DNA of 64,000 nucleotides from an uncultured Clostridia bacterium. Its GTDB lineage: Bacteria > Bacillota > Clostridia > Lachnospirales > Anaerotignaceae. Position numbers and translations under genes: made by a program. Under the pieces are notes generated by a model. The model was not told the origin of the DNA, ran no database searches, and worked only from the letters and a program-made list of their open reading frames with translations. Positions 25,373 through 34,795 of the stretch are shown here, piece by piece; within the stretch, counting starts at the first letter, position 1; every line of letters begins with the position of its first letter. The stretch spans positions 54,527 through 118,526 of the forward strand of contig CAMBLO010000003.1 of NCBI GenBank assembly GCA_945868505.1. The letters run 5' to 3'.

Positions 25373-26353
25373 TTAATGGAATTTTTCCAGTGTTGTCCAA
25401 ACAGATTCTATCTTTTCCACCTTTTGCGCCTTCACCATTTCATCGATGCGGGCTTCTGTGTATTCTGTCTGGATCTTATCCTGATAGCCTGTTTCTGCCA
25501 TCTGTTTGACTTCTTCCTCCGTAGGCACCGTTTTTTCCAGCGCTTTCAGAATGAAGTATCTGCCGTCCTCAACTTGAATAGGGCCTGCAATCTCGCCCAC
25601 CTCCAGAGGTTCTGCCAGACCGAAGCTTGCCAGCATATAGCTCTGATACATGGTAGTCTCGCCGTTTTCTTCGCCGCTCTGGACTGCGGGATCTACGTCA
25701 TATTCCTGGAAAAGGGCCGCAAAATCCTCTCCCGCCTTGGCGCGGTCTGCCGCTTCTTCTGCTTTTTCCCCATCATCCAGCAGGATGGTTGCCACCTTCA
25801 AAGAGGTATAATCCTCTTTGATCTGGTCTTTCTGTTCTTCGTAATAAGCCGCCATATCGGCTTCGTCTACGGCACATTCCGCCGCAATGGATTCATATAC
25901 CAAAGAATACAGATAAGATGCTTCCATCAGAGGGATCAGCTTTTCTGTATCCATGCCCATTTTCGCCAAATCAGACTCGTCCACCGTGGAAACGAACTGT
26001 TCCGCTGCCGCTGCGGCTTCTTCCTTCTGCTCGTCCGTTAGGGCAATGCCGTTGGCTGCTGCATATTCCTCCGCAGCTTTCACGCTCTGCAGGGTGCTGA
26101 TGGTGCGTTCTTCCACCAACTCATCGGCTGTCTGCCCATCAAAATCCATACTCCATACATCCTGCCCCGCTGCCGCAATAAAGCTCTGGGTGGTGGTATA
26201 GAGATACACCATATATTCAGACTTCATGATTTCCTGTCCGTCAATCTTCAAAACTGCTTCGTCTGTAAAATTTGCTGTACTGCTGCCACAGGCTGTCAGG
26301 CTGAGTGCCGCAAACAGCAGCAAGCAAAGCAGGCTTCTGATTTTCTTTTTCAT
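25373..26353 (-). CDS. PrsA-like foldase lipoprotein (parvulin-type peptidyl-prolyl isomerase)
   Basis: A 326-residue exported lipoprotein. The signal peptide ends in the lipobox 'LSLTAC', so Cys22 should be lipidated and anchored to the outer face of the membrane. A SurA_N-like helical region follows ('VLKIDGQEIMKSEYMVYLY'), then a PPIC domain ('VATILLDDGEKAEEAADRAKAGEDFAALFQEYDVD', 'GEIAGPIQVEDGRYFILKAL'). PrsA proteins help exported proteins fold. The Ala/Glu-rich stretch around residues 95-130 looks like a helical spacer. It forms a single-gene unit between mfd and a terminator, with an extended -10 (TATGCTATAAT) just upstream. Confidence 0.9.
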   Translation of the reverse strand: MKKKIRSLLCLLLFAALSLTACGSSTANFTDEAVLKIDGQEIMKSEYMVYLYTTTQSFIAAAGQDVWSMDFDGQTADELVEERTISTLQSVKAAEEYAAANGIALTDEQKEEAAAAAEQFVSTVDESDLAKMGMDTEKLIPLMEASYLYSLVYESIAAECAVDEADMAAYYEEQKDQIKEDYTSLKVATILLDDGEKAEEAADRAKAGEDFAALFQEYDVDPAVQSGEENGETTMYQSYMLASFGLAEPLEVGEIAGPIQVEDGRYFILKALEKTVPTEEEVKQMAETGYQDKIQTEYTEARIDEMVKAQKVEKIESVWTTLEKFH

Positions 26354-26431
26354 CTCTCCAACCTTCTTTCCATCATTCTTATGACCCCAACAGGGGTATT
26401 TTTGATTATAGCATACCTGATAAACCTCTGA

Positions 26432-29400
26432 CTAGCCCTTTAATGCCCCAAAGAAATTTTTAATGAGCAAAAGAGGCTTTTCTTTTTCCTCCCGCCCGGG
26501 CTTGATGGTCAAGTAGGGAGTCGCACCGGCAGTAAAGAGATATTTTCCCTTTTCCTTGGCAATCAGCTCCGTCAGTTTCACAGGGTCGATATTAGGCTGA
26601 GGGCGGAATTCCAGCAGCAGATTGCCATGCTTCTGGCTGATGGCGGTAATGCCCATATCGTGGGCTTCGCTTTTCACCAGAACCACCTCCAGCAAAAGCT
26701 GTACGCTCTTGGGCAGGTCGCCATAGCGGTCTTCCAATTCCTCCTGCATATCGTAGTATTCCTCCATGGTGCGGATGCCTGCAATCTTTTTGTAAAGCTC
26801 CATCCGCTGTTCCTGATTTTTGATATAAAAATCGGGGATAAAGGCACTGATATTCAGGTCGATAGAGGTTTCGAACTGTTCTTCTTTTGGCATTTCGCCC
26901 TTCAGGTTCTGGACTTCCTCTTCCAGCAGGCGGCAATACATATCATACCCGACAGCCTCCATGTGTCCATGCTGTTCTGCGCCCAGAAGGTTGCCTGCCC
27001 CACGGATTTCCAAATCCCGCATGGCAATTTTGAAGCCGGAGCCAAATTCCGTAAATTCCCGAATGGTCTGCAAGCGTTTTTCCGCCGCCTCTTTCAGCAT
27101 TTTGTCTCGTTTATACATCAAATATGCGTAGGCGATACGGTTGCTTCTGCCTACCCGCCCCCGCAGCTGATAGAGCTGAGAAAGCCCCATGCGGTCGGCA
27201 TCCTGAATGATGATGGTATTGGCATTGGAAATATCCATGCCCGTTTCGATGATGGTGGTACAAACCAGCACATCAATCTCTCCACTGATGAAATCCCCCA
27301 TGATGCGTTCCAGTTCCCGTTCGGACATCTGCCCGTGGGCATAGGTCACATTGGCATCGGGCACAAGGTTCTGGATGCGGAAGGCTTCTTCACTGATGGT
27401 CTCCACACGGTTATACAGATAGTATACCTGCCCGCCGCGACTAATTTCCCTGTGGATGGCCTCTCGGATAAATTCCGGGTTATTTTCCATAACGTAGGTT
27501 TGGATGGGATGTCGTTCCTGAGGGGGCTCTTCCAGCAGGCTCATATCACGGATGCCCGCCAAACTCATGTGGAGAGTTCTGGGGATGGGCGTTGCAGAAA
27601 GGGTCAGTACGTCCACATTTTCCCGCAGAGCCTTCAGTTTTTCCTTATGGGCCACCCCAAACCGCTGTTCTTCATCCACAATAATCAAGCCCAAATCCTT
27701 GAATTTTACATCCTTGGACAAAATACGGTGGGTGCCGATGAGGATATCAGAATAGCCTCGTTCGATATTTTGCAGGCTTTCCTTCTGCTGCTTCGGCGTA
27801 CGGAAACGGGAAAGCAGTTCAATCTTGATGGGATAGCCCGCCATTCTCTGGGTGAAAGTATTATAATGCTGCTGGGCAAGGATGGTGGTGGGCACCAAAA
27901 ATGCCACCTGCTTGCCTTCCTGTGCCGCCTTGAAGGCCGCACGGATGGCTACCTCCGTCTTGCCATAGCCCACATCGCCGCAGATCAGTCTGTCCATGAC
28001 CTTGTTGCTTTCCATGTCCTTCTTCACATCTTCAATGGCATTCAACTGGTCGTCAGTCTCTTCATAGGGGAAGTTTTCCTCAAATTCCCTCTGCCAAACG
28101 GTATCCGCACCATAGACAAAGCCTTGAGCCGCCGCCCGCTTTGCGTAGAGTGCCACCAAGTCCTCCGCCATAATCTGCACGGCCTTTCTAGCCTTGGCCT
28201 TGGCCTTGGCCCAGTCCTGCCCCCCCAGCTTGTTCAGCTTCGGGGCAGCAGAGCCGGTGCCGATATATTTCTGCACCATATCCATCTGGTTGACGGGCAC
28301 AAAAAGGTTGCCCCCATCCCGATAGGAAATCTTCATATAATCCTTCTGGACGCCGTCCACGGAAATTTTCTCCAGCCCGCGGAACACACCGATGCCGTGG
28401 TTATCATGTACCACATAATCTCCAATCCGCAGGTCGGTAAAGCTTTCGATGGCTGCGCCGTTTTTCCTGCGCTTTTTCTTTTTCTTCTTTTCCTTTCCAC
28501 CGAACAATTCGCTGTCGCAAAAAACAGCAAAATCGATGAAATCATAGCGGAAGCCCTTGGAAAGGGCACCTCTCGCCACCCAAACAGAGCCCTTGGGCAC
28601 ATCCCGTTCCAAATCTTCGATATAAACCGCTTCCAGTCCCATTTCCACCAATTCCTTCGCCATGCGCTGGGCTCTGGTGCCGCTGCCGGCAAGGATGAGG
28701 GTACGGAAACCGCTTTTTTTCAGATATGTCAGTTCTTCACAAAAAAGGTCTGCCCGCTGCTGAAAAGAAGGGGTGGAACGAACAGCAAAATCTGCCATCA
28801 CCTTGGGGTTAAAATCTGCCGTTCTCTGGCTCAGCCCTGCGAAAAGGACAGTGGCAAAGGATTCCGCCTGCCGCAAAATCGCTGTGTAATCGTAGAGCAT
28901 ACGGCTCTGCCCCGGCAGCAGATAGCCTTGGGCGATACGCCCCTTCACGCTTTCCTGATATTCCTCCATGAGGATATCCATGTGTTCCCGAATCCTTTCA
29001 GGCTCATCAAAAATCAGCAGAGTTTCCTCCTGCAAATAGGAAAGCAGGCTGACGGTTTCCTCATAAAAATAATCCACATAGGCACCCACCACAGGCAATG
29101 TCTTTTCCGCACGGAGCCGTTCTGCGTCCTCGCCGATATGCTCCCGCAGGCGTTCTGCCCCTTCTTCTTCGCCCTTTTTCTCAAAGTTTTTCAGAACCTT
29201 CACAAATTCCTTGACGATCTTATCGGCAGCCGCTACGGCCCGTTCTTCTTCATAGACCACTTCCCGCATGGGGAAGATAACTGCTTCCTCCAATTTATCC
29301 ACGGAACGCTGGCTCTGGGCATCCATACTGCGGATGGAATCAATCTCATCATCCCAAAATTCGATACGAACGGCATCCTCCGCTGTCAAAGACCAGATAT

Positions 29401-29938
29401 CCAAAATCCCGCCCCGCAGGGTAAACTGTCCCGGGCTTTCCACCAATTCTGCCCGTTCATAGCCCATCAGCACCAGCCGTCTGGTCAATTCGGAAATTTC
29501 CACAATCTCCCCCACTTTCAAATGGAGCAGAAAAGTGGAAAACACCTCTTTTTTCGGGTACTTATCCAGTAGAGCCTCCATAGATGCCACGATAACAGGG
29601 GTTTCTCCCCGCAAAAGCCGCTCCAATACCAAGAACCGCTGACGGTTCATCTCCATACTATGGACATCGGCACTGTAAAAGAGGATATCCTTGGCAGGAT
29701 AATAGACGCAGTCCTTTTCAAAGAAGGTCAAATCCTCCAAAATCTCCTTTGCCCGCAACTCGCTATAGGTCAAAAACAGCAGGGGGCGGCGGGTCTGCTC
29801 CTTCAGGCAATAAGCCAGATGGTTTTTTGCAGCATCAATGACCCCTGTGGCAAAGACAGGGGTATTTCCTTTCTCAATTCCTTCCAAAACCTGCCGAAAG
29901 CTCCCCAACTCCAGCAGGGGTCCTGTCAAGGCTTTCAT
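26432..29938 (-). CDS. mfd: Transcription-repair coupling factor Mfd
   Basis: A 1168-residue ATP-dependent translocase that removes RNA polymerase stalled at DNA damage and recruits UvrA. The UvrB-like N-terminal domains carry 'FLTYSELRAKEILEDL'. The RNA-polymerase-interaction domain (CarD-like) has 'IGDYVVHDNHGIGVFRGLEKI'. The helicase motor has Walker A 'ICGDVGYGKTEVAIRAA', 'IIVDEEQRFGV', and 'TTIIETGMDISNANTIII' with 'LYQLRGRVGRS'. A C-terminal autoinhibitory domain follows. A Lys-rich run near residues 470-490 is unusual but in a linker. The start overlaps the stop of pth by 4 bp (ATGA), so the two are translated together. Confidence 0.96.
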   Translation of the reverse strand: MKALTGPLLELGSFRQVLEGIEKGNTPVFATGVIDAAKNHLAYCLKEQTRRPLLFLTYSELRAKEILEDLTFFEKDCVYYPAKDILFYSADVHSMEMNRQRFLVLERLLRGETPVIVASMEALLDKYPKKEVFSTFLLHLKVGEIVEISELTRRLVLMGYERAELVESPGQFTLRGGILDIWSLTAEDAVRIEFWDDEIDSIRSMDAQSQRSVDKLEEAVIFPMREVVYEEERAVAAADKIVKEFVKVLKNFEKKGEEEGAERLREHIGEDAERLRAEKTLPVVGAYVDYFYEETVSLLSYLQEETLLIFDEPERIREHMDILMEEYQESVKGRIAQGYLLPGQSRMLYDYTAILRQAESFATVLFAGLSQRTADFNPKVMADFAVRSTPSFQQRADLFCEELTYLKKSGFRTLILAGSGTRAQRMAKELVEMGLEAVYIEDLERDVPKGSVWVARGALSKGFRYDFIDFAVFCDSELFGGKEKKKKKKRRKNGAAIESFTDLRIGDYVVHDNHGIGVFRGLEKISVDGVQKDYMKISYRDGGNLFVPVNQMDMVQKYIGTGSAAPKLNKLGGQDWAKAKAKARKAVQIMAEDLVALYAKRAAAQGFVYGADTVWQREFEENFPYEETDDQLNAIEDVKKDMESNKVMDRLICGDVGYGKTEVAIRAAFKAAQEGKQVAFLVPTTILAQQHYNTFTQRMAGYPIKIELLSRFRTPKQQKESLQNIERGYSDILIGTHRILSKDVKFKDLGLIIVDEEQRFGVAHKEKLKALRENVDVLTLSATPIPRTLHMSLAGIRDMSLLEEPPQERHPIQTYVMENNPEFIREAIHREISRGGQVYYLYNRVETISEEAFRIQNLVPDANVTYAHGQMSERELERIMGDFISGEIDVLVCTTIIETGMDISNANTIIIQDADRMGLSQLYQLRGRVGRSNRIAYAYLMYKRDKMLKEAAEKRLQTIREFTEFGSGFKIAMRDLEIRGAGNLLGAEQHGHMEAVGYDMYCRLLEEEVQNLKGEMPKEEQFETSIDLNISAFIPDFYIKNQEQRMELYKKIAGIRTMEEYYDMQEELEDRYGDLPKSVQLLLEVVLVKSEAHDMGITAISQKHGNLLLEFRPQPNIDPVKLTELIAKEKGKYLFTAGATPYLTIKPGREEKEKPLLLIKNFFGALKG

Positions 29939-30645
29939 TCCGCATTCACCTCATTGGGTTTTTCTTCACTTTCCTTCTTTTCTGCTTCAACCTTTGCCGC
30001 TTCTTCCTTTTCCTTCTGCTTCTTGGCGGTTTTTGCTTTCTGGTTCACACGGTTCGCCGCTTCCTTGATACCACGGGAGAGCATCAATTCTACCCCCTGC
30101 ACCGCTTTATCCATGCCTTGCTCCATCAAAGGCAGGTCATCTGGGTTGAATTTCGCCAGCACATAATCTGCCAAGTCCCAGCCGCTAGGCTTTTCGCCGA
30201 TGCCCACCTTGATGCGGTTAAACTCGTCCGTACCCATCTGGTCGATGATATTGCGGATGCCATTATGGCCGCCGTGGCTGCCCTTTTCCCGAATCCGCAC
30301 ACTGCCGCAGGGCAGGCTGGTATCGTCAAAAATCACCACAAAGCGTTCCTGAGGGATTTTATAAAAATTCACGATTTCCCGTACACTTTCCCCGCTCAGG
30401 TTCATGTATGTCTGGGGCTTTACCAAAAGCACCCGTTTGCCCTTGATGGTGCCATCCCCCACAAAGGCTTTATTTTTGAATTTATTCACATCAATATCAT
30501 ATTTTTCTGCCAGCTTGTCGATGACATGAAACCCAACATTATGCTTGGTTTCTTCGTACTGTCTGCCGGGGTTACCTAGACCAACGATGCAGAAAAATTC
30601 CTGTCCCTTGCTTTCCTGATTTTTGAATCGATCAAAAAGACCCAT
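29935..30645 (-). CDS. pth: Peptidyl-tRNA hydrolase with charged C-terminal tail
   Basis: A 236-residue enzyme that frees tRNA from peptidyl-tRNA dropped by ribosomes. The core is normal: 'FCIVGLGNPGRQYEETKHNVGF' (Asn and catalytic His), 'GKRVLLVKPQTYMNLSGESV' and 'VVIFDDTSLPCGSVRIREKGSHGGHNGIRNI' with the catalytic Asp. Two features are odd. There is a 15-residue extension before the core (GGAGG places the start there), and a tail of about 35 Lys/Glu/Ala-rich residues after the usual end near residue 200. The tail looks disordered and could bind RNA or protein. Pth and mfd overlap by ATGA, and the ATG at 30645 follows GGAGG closely. Confidence 0.94.
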   Translation of the reverse strand: MGLFDRFKNQESKGQEFFCIVGLGNPGRQYEETKHNVGFHVIDKLAEKYDIDVNKFKNKAFVGDGTIKGKRVLLVKPQTYMNLSGESVREIVNFYKIPQERFVVIFDDTSLPCGSVRIREKGSHGGHNGIRNIIDQMGTDEFNRIKVGIGEKPSGWDLADYVLAKFNPDDLPLMEQGMDKAVQGVELMLSRGIKEAANRVNQKAKTAKKQKEKEEAAKVEAEKKESEEKPNEVNAE

Positions 30646-30721
30646 TTTCCTTCCTCCTGTCTATAAACACAACGGAAAGCCCTAATTTTTCTAAATTAGA
30701 GCTGTCCCAACCAATATCATT

Positions 30722-30746
30722 TTGCACATTATGTGCAATCATTATA
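30722..30746 (-). promoter_or_regulatory. -10 box and 17-bp palindrome ahead of pth-mfd
   Basis: TTGCACATTATGTGCAA (30722-30738) is a perfect palindrome with one central base, lying right after a minus-strand TATAAT (30741-30746), so it covers the expected start site. An inverted repeat CTAATTTTTCTAAATTAG lies a little further downstream. The -35 is weak. This looks like a repressor operator. Confidence 0.6.
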
Positions 30747-30767
30747 GCACAAATAAAGAAATAAAAA

Positions 30768-30793
30768 AAGACGGATACTTCCGTATCCGTCTT
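30768..30793 (-). terminator. Terminator of the pth promoter side / convergent read-through block
   Basis: Perfect 11-bp stem AAGACGGATAC / GTATCCGTCTT with TTCC loop. A-rich on the left and A-rich on the right; minus-strand reading gives a T-tract, so it serves the dehydrogenase gene at 30826 that reads toward it. Confidence 0.88.
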
Positions 30794-30825
30794 GAAAAAA
30801 TCTATGTAATCAAATGATTTTTAGA

Positions 30826-31806
30826 TTATTTTACTTCGTTAACCAGTTCAGCACCTTCCAAGAATGCTTTTGCATTTTCCATTGTGATCAGTGCCATCTG
30901 ACCCAGAGCTTCTTCTGTCAGGAATGCCTGGTGACCGGAGATAACTACTTTATCGCTAGCCAGCAGTCTGGACAGTGTAGCGTCATGTTTTTCCAGGTTG
31001 CTTCTGTCTTCGAAGAAGTATTCATGTTCAACTTCGCAAACGTCCATACCTACGCCGCGGAATTTGCCTGCTTCGATTGCGTCAGCCAGAGCTTCGGAGT
31101 CAACCAGACCACCACGAGCAACGTTGATGAAGATAACGCCGTCTTTCATCTTAGCGATAGCGTCTTTGTCGATCATGTGTCTTGTAGCGGGCATCAGAGG
31201 GCAGTGGATGGAGATAACGTCAGCACGAGCGTACAGTTCGTCCAGAGTTACATATTCCAGACCCAAGTTGGGGTTGGGGAATGCATCGTAAGCGATGATG
31301 TTCATGCCGAAACCTTTCAGGATGTTGATCATGCACTGACCGATTTTACCTGTACCGATGATACCAGCTGTTTTGCCAACCAGAGCGATACCTGTCAGAC
31401 CAGCGATATCGAAGTTGAATTTTGTTGTTCTTTCGTAGGACAGGTGAGGTTTTCTGTTAACTGCCATCAGCAGAGCAGCGCCCTGTTCAGCTACGGATTC
31501 GGGAGAGTAAGCGGGTACTCTCAGAACGGGCAGACCGCATTCTTTTGCAACGTCCAGATCAACGCTGTCGAAGCCTGCGCAACGCAGCAGCAGAACTTTG
31601 ATACCCAGGTTTTTCAGTTCACGGATAACTTCTGCGGGAACTTCGTCGTTAACGAAAGAGCATGTAGCGTCGTGACCAGCTGCCAGGTGAGCTGTTGCAG
31701 GTGTCAGTCTTTCGTTGAAGAATGTGATTTCATAGCCATATTTTTCTGCTACAGGTTTAAAAGAGTCTACCCAGTAAGATTTTGTGTCAAAGAATGCAAT
31801 TTTCAT
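30826..31806 (-). CDS. D-2-hydroxyacid dehydrogenase (D-lactate dehydrogenase-like)
   Basis: A 326-residue NADH-dependent dehydrogenase that reduces 2-oxo acids such as pyruvate, typically in fermentation. The Rossmann part has 'LVGKTAGIIGTGKIGQCMI'. The catalytic residues are seen as Arg in 'FINVARGGLVDSEAL', Glu in 'GMDVCEVEHEY' and His in 'VVISGHQAFLTEEAL'. The N-terminal substrate domain begins 'KIAFFDTKSYWVDSF'. D-lactate dehydrogenase is the best guess, but (R)-2-hydroxyisocaproate or 2-hydroxyglutarate dehydrogenases have the same frame. Codon use is highly biased, and the gene has the best promoter of the backbone and a structured leader, so strong expression is likely. Confidence 0.88.
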   Translation of the reverse strand: MKIAFFDTKSYWVDSFKPVAEKYGYEITFFNERLTPATAHLAAGHDATCSFVNDEVPAEVIRELKNLGIKVLLLRCAGFDSVDLDVAKECGLPVLRVPAYSPESVAEQGAALLMAVNRKPHLSYERTTKFNFDIAGLTGIALVGKTAGIIGTGKIGQCMINILKGFGMNIIAYDAFPNPNLGLEYVTLDELYARADVISIHCPLMPATRHMIDKDAIAKMKDGVIFINVARGGLVDSEALADAIEAGKFRGVGMDVCEVEHEYFFEDRSNLEKHDATLSRLLASDKVVISGHQAFLTEEALGQMALITMENAKAFLEGAELVNEVK

Positions 31807-31865
31807 CGGTATCTTCCTCCTAAAAATGAAAAAATTTTGATAAGTGGATAGTAAAATTTTATAGC

Positions 31866-31916
31866 AAACAGAGCCACTCCCAGACTGCGTATGGGAATAT
31901 TGCCTTCCTCTGTTTG
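31866..31916 (-). other. Structured 5' leader of the D-2-hydroxyacid dehydrogenase gene
   Basis: The outer stem AAACAGAG / CTCTGTTT (with adjacent pairs) encloses a second stem CCCA / TGGG; both lie in the predicted leader between the promoter at 31930-31958 and the ATG at 31806. It may protect the 5' end of an abundant message. I do not recognise a riboswitch class. Confidence 0.55.
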
Positions 31917-31958
31917 TTTTACTTTTAACAATATAATCTATTTCACCTTTTTTGTCAA
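31914..31958 (-). promoter_or_regulatory. Strong promoter with Rex-like box
   Basis: Minus strand TTGACA (31953-31958), 17-nt spacer, TATATT (31930-31935). TTGTTAAAAGTAAAACAA (31914-31931 on the minus strand) matches the Rex pattern TTGTTAANNNNTTAACAA at 12 of 14 fixed positions and overlaps the start of the message. Confidence 0.6.
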
Positions 31959-32127
31959 CCGTGTTCCCATAAAATTGTAAGTTTTGCCGAAGCCTTTTTT
32001 CCCGAAGCCATAAAAAAGCACCAGTTTCCGCAGAACTTCTTTCTCCTGTTTTTGGATATTATTTTTTTTGCTCAAAATTCCCAAAAAACATCCTCTGGAC
32101 TGCACTATTTTTCAGTAAATAAAAAGA

Positions 32128-32161
32128 AAAACTCCCATCCAAAGGATTGGGAGTTTTTTTT
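32128..32161. terminator. Terminator after prs
   Basis: Stem AACTCCCA-TCC / GGA-TTGGGAGTT with one bulge, A/T-rich on both sides, giving T-tracts in both directions. Confidence 0.85.
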
Positions 32162-32193
32162 CCGAGATTTTGTTAGAAAAGTGTTTTTCCAAA

Positions 32194-33156
32194 TCAGTCA
32201 AACAACTGAGAAATGGATTCACCTTTGTGGATGCAGCCGATAGCATCTGCGAAAATATCAGCAACAGAAACCATTGTAATCTTGTCGATTTTCTTTTCTT
32301 CAGGAAGTTCGATGGTATCCAGAACCAGCAATTCGTTGATTGCAGATTTTTCGATTCTTTCCAAAGCGGGACCGCTCAGAACGCCATGGGTGCAGCAAGC
32401 GTCAACTTCGATGGCGCCTCTTTCCTTCAGGGCATTGGCTGCGTTTGTGATAGTACCTGCAGTATCAATCATGTCATCCACCAGAATAACTTTTTTGCCT
32501 TTTACTTCACCGATGATGTTCATGATTTCGCTTACATTTGCTTTGGGTCTGCGTTTGTCGATAATGGCAATGGGAATGTTCAGTTTTTCAGCGAATTTTC
32601 TAACTCTTGTTACGCTGCCCAAGTCGGGAGATACTGCCACGAAGTCTCTTTCCAGTTCATCGCCGTATTTCTTGATATAGAAATCTGTCAGCAGAGGGCT
32701 GCCAACCAGGTTATCTACGGGAATATCGAAGAAGCCCTGAATCTGTGCACAGTGCAGATCCATTGTCAGCACACGGCTTGCGCCTGCGCTTGTCAGGATA
32801 TTTGCAACCAGTTTTGCACTGATGGGATCTCTTGCTCTTGCTTTTCTGTCCTGACGAGCATAGCCATAGTAAGGCATAACTGCTGTGATTCTAGCTGCGG
32901 ATGCACGTTTCATGGCATCGATCATGATAAGCAGTTCCATCAGGTTGTCATTTACGGGATAGGATGTGGACTGGATGATAAATACATCCGCACCACGGAT
33001 TGTTTCATTGATCTTTACGGAAATTTCGCCGTCGCTGAATTTTTCCACTTCGCAATCGCCCAGTTTCAGGCCAAGTTTGCTGGCGATAGATTCTGCCAGT
33101 GCTTTGTTGGAATTGCAGGCAAAAACTTTGATGTTGCTGATGCCGGAATTAAGCAT
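32194..33156 (-). CDS. prs: Ribose-phosphate pyrophosphokinase
   Basis: A 320-residue class I PRPP synthase that makes PRPP from ribose 5-phosphate and ATP for nucleotide, His, Trp and NAD synthesis. The family motifs are '[19 protein letters not shown]' at the N-terminus, '[22 protein letters not shown]', the ATP-binding '[20 protein letters not shown]', and the PRPP loop '[15 protein letters not shown]'. The catalytic flexible-loop region with '[20 protein letters not shown]' is intact. It follows glmU by 107 bp, an arrangement (glmU-prs) conserved across Firmicutes. Codon use is strongly biased, consistent with an abundant enzyme. Confidence 0.97.
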   Translation of the reverse strand: MLNSGISNIKVFACNSNKALAESIASKLGLKLGDCEVEKFSDGEISVKINETIRGADVFIIQSTSYPVNDNLMELLIMIDAMKRASAARITAVMPYYGYARQDRKARARDPISAKLVANILTSAGASRVLTMDLHCAQIQGFFDIPVDNLVGSPLLTDFYIKKYGDELERDFVAVSPDLGSVTRVRKFAEKLNIPIAIIDKRRPKANVSEIMNIIGEVKGKKVILVDDMIDTAGTITNAANALKERGAIEVDACCTHGVLSGPALERIEKSAINELLVLDTIELPEEKKIDKITMVSVADIFADAIGCIHKGESISQLFD

Positions 33157-33263
33157 GTGTCTGTCCCCCTATAAAAATTATCATTAGGTAATATAAGCCC
33201 ATACAATACTATGTTACAACGAAAAACCGCCAATTTCAACAGCAATTCGACAATTTTTTCATT

Positions 33264-34634
33264 TTATCCATCGATTCTCTTTTTTGTCCACCCCTCGATG
33301 ACCTGTTGTCTTGCTCTGGCAACCGCCAGTACATCTTCAGGTACATCCTTTGTGATGGTAGAGCCTGCAGCGATATAAGAGCCTTTTTTCACAGTCACGG
33401 GAGCCACCAGATTCACATTGCAGCCAACGAAAACATTGTCCTCGATGGTAGTGCGGTGTTTTTTCTTGCCGTCATAGTTTACCATGATACTGCCGCAGCC
33501 AAAGTTGATCTTTTCGCCGGCATCGGTATCGCCCACATAGGACAGGTGGGGGATCTTTGTACCGTCGCCGATGGTGGAATTTTTCACTTCAACGAAGTCG
33601 CCCACTTTGACCTTATTGCCGATATGGCAGTTGGGGCGGATATAAGCATAGGGGCCTACGGTCGTTTCATTGCCGATCTCAGATTCGATGGCTGTAGAAG
33701 TCTGGAATTTCACGCCATTGCCCAGTTTGGTATCTGTCAGTCTGGAATTGGGGCCGATTTCGCAGTCCTCGCCGATCTCTGTATTGCCTTCCAGCACACA
33801 GCCAGGCAGGATGATGGTATCCATACCGATCTTTACATCGCTGCCGATATAGGTATTTTCGGGATCAACGATGGTAACACCATTTTCCATATGTTTGCGA
33901 TTGATACGATTTTTCATGATCTTAGCTGCCTCTGCCAGCTGTACACGGCTGTTTACACCGAAGAATTCATCGGCATCCTTGGCAACCACAGCTTCCACCT
34001 TGCCGCCGGCTTTCAGGATCAGTTCCAGGCAATCTGTTAAGTAATATTCCCCCTGGGCATTGTTATTATCCAGCTTGCCCAGAGATTCTTTCAGAGCTTT
34101 GCCATTAAAAATATAGATACCTGTATTGATCTCGTTGATGAGGCGTTCTGTTTCGGAAGCATCCTTGTGTTCCACGATACGCTGGAAACCGCCCTTATCA
34201 TCTCTCATGATACGGCCATAGCCTGTAGGGTCATCCACTTTGGAAGAAACGACAGTCACGCTATGGTCATCGGCACGATGTACTTCCACCAGTTTCAGCA
34301 GGGTTTCCCCTGTAATCAGAGGTGTATCGCCGTAAAGGATCAGCATATCGCTGTTTTCATCGATAAAATCGCCCGCCATCATAACGGCATGGCCTGTGCC
34401 CTTCTGTTCTGCCTGTAGGGCAAAGGAAATGCCTTCTCCCTTGATGCCTTCCTTTACCTGTTCTGCCTTATGGCCTACCACAACGCAAACTTCTTCTGCG
34501 CCGCAGTTCTTTGCTGTTTCAATCACATAGTCTACCATGCTCTTGCCCAGAATTTCATGGAGCACTTTGGGTTTCTTGGATTTCATACGGGAGCCTTCGC
34601 CGGCTGCCAGAATGATCGCTTTCAGATTTTTCAT
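33264..34634 (-). CDS. glmU: Bifunctional GlmU: UDP-GlcNAc pyrophosphorylase / GlcN-1-P acetyltransferase
   Basis: A 456-residue enzyme providing UDP-GlcNAc for peptidoglycan. The N-terminal uridylyltransferase has 'AIILAAGEGSRMKSKKPKVLHEI' and 'YGDTPLITGETL'. The C-terminal half is a left-handed beta-helix of hexapeptide repeats ('VGPYAYIRPNCHIGNKVKVGDFVEVKNSTIGDGTKIPHLSYVGD') with the acetyltransferase His region 'MVNYDGKKKHRTTIED'. The length is normal. A promoter TTGAAT-17-GATACT lies upstream in 34635-34750. UDP-GlcNAc then feeds MurA, of which two copies are encoded in this window. Confidence 0.97.
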   Translation of the reverse strand: MKNLKAIILAAGEGSRMKSKKPKVLHEILGKSMVDYVIETAKNCGAEEVCVVVGHKAEQVKEGIKGEGISFALQAEQKGTGHAVMMAGDFIDENSDMLILYGDTPLITGETLLKLVEVHRADDHSVTVVSSKVDDPTGYGRIMRDDKGGFQRIVEHKDASETERLINEINTGIYIFNGKALKESLGKLDNNNAQGEYYLTDCLELILKAGGKVEAVVAKDADEFFGVNSRVQLAEAAKIMKNRINRKHMENGVTIVDPENTYIGSDVKIGMDTIILPGCVLEGNTEIGEDCEIGPNSRLTDTKLGNGVKFQTSTAIESEIGNETTVGPYAYIRPNCHIGNKVKVGDFVEVKNSTIGDGTKIPHLSYVGDTDAGEKINFGCGSIMVNYDGKKKHRTTIEDNVFVGCNVNLVAPVTVKKGSYIAAGSTITKDVPEDVLAVARARQQVIEGWTKKRIDG

Positions 34635-34754
34635 TTATTTTTCCTCCTCCGCCAAAAAAGGCGAATATTTTCGAATGTTGTATACATACTTTTTAAGTAT
34701 CTCATTTTTCCCCATAAAATTCAATATACTCTTTTACTAAAAAATTTGCTCCAC

Positions 34755-34785
34755 ACAAAAAAGAGCGGGAATATTCCCGCCCTTT
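34755..34785 (-). terminator. Terminator of glgC-glgD
   Basis: Perfect palindrome GCGGGAATATTCCCGC (34765-34780) followed on the minus strand by CTCTTTTTTG. Confidence 0.9.
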
Positions 34786-34795
34786 CCTAATTTCA

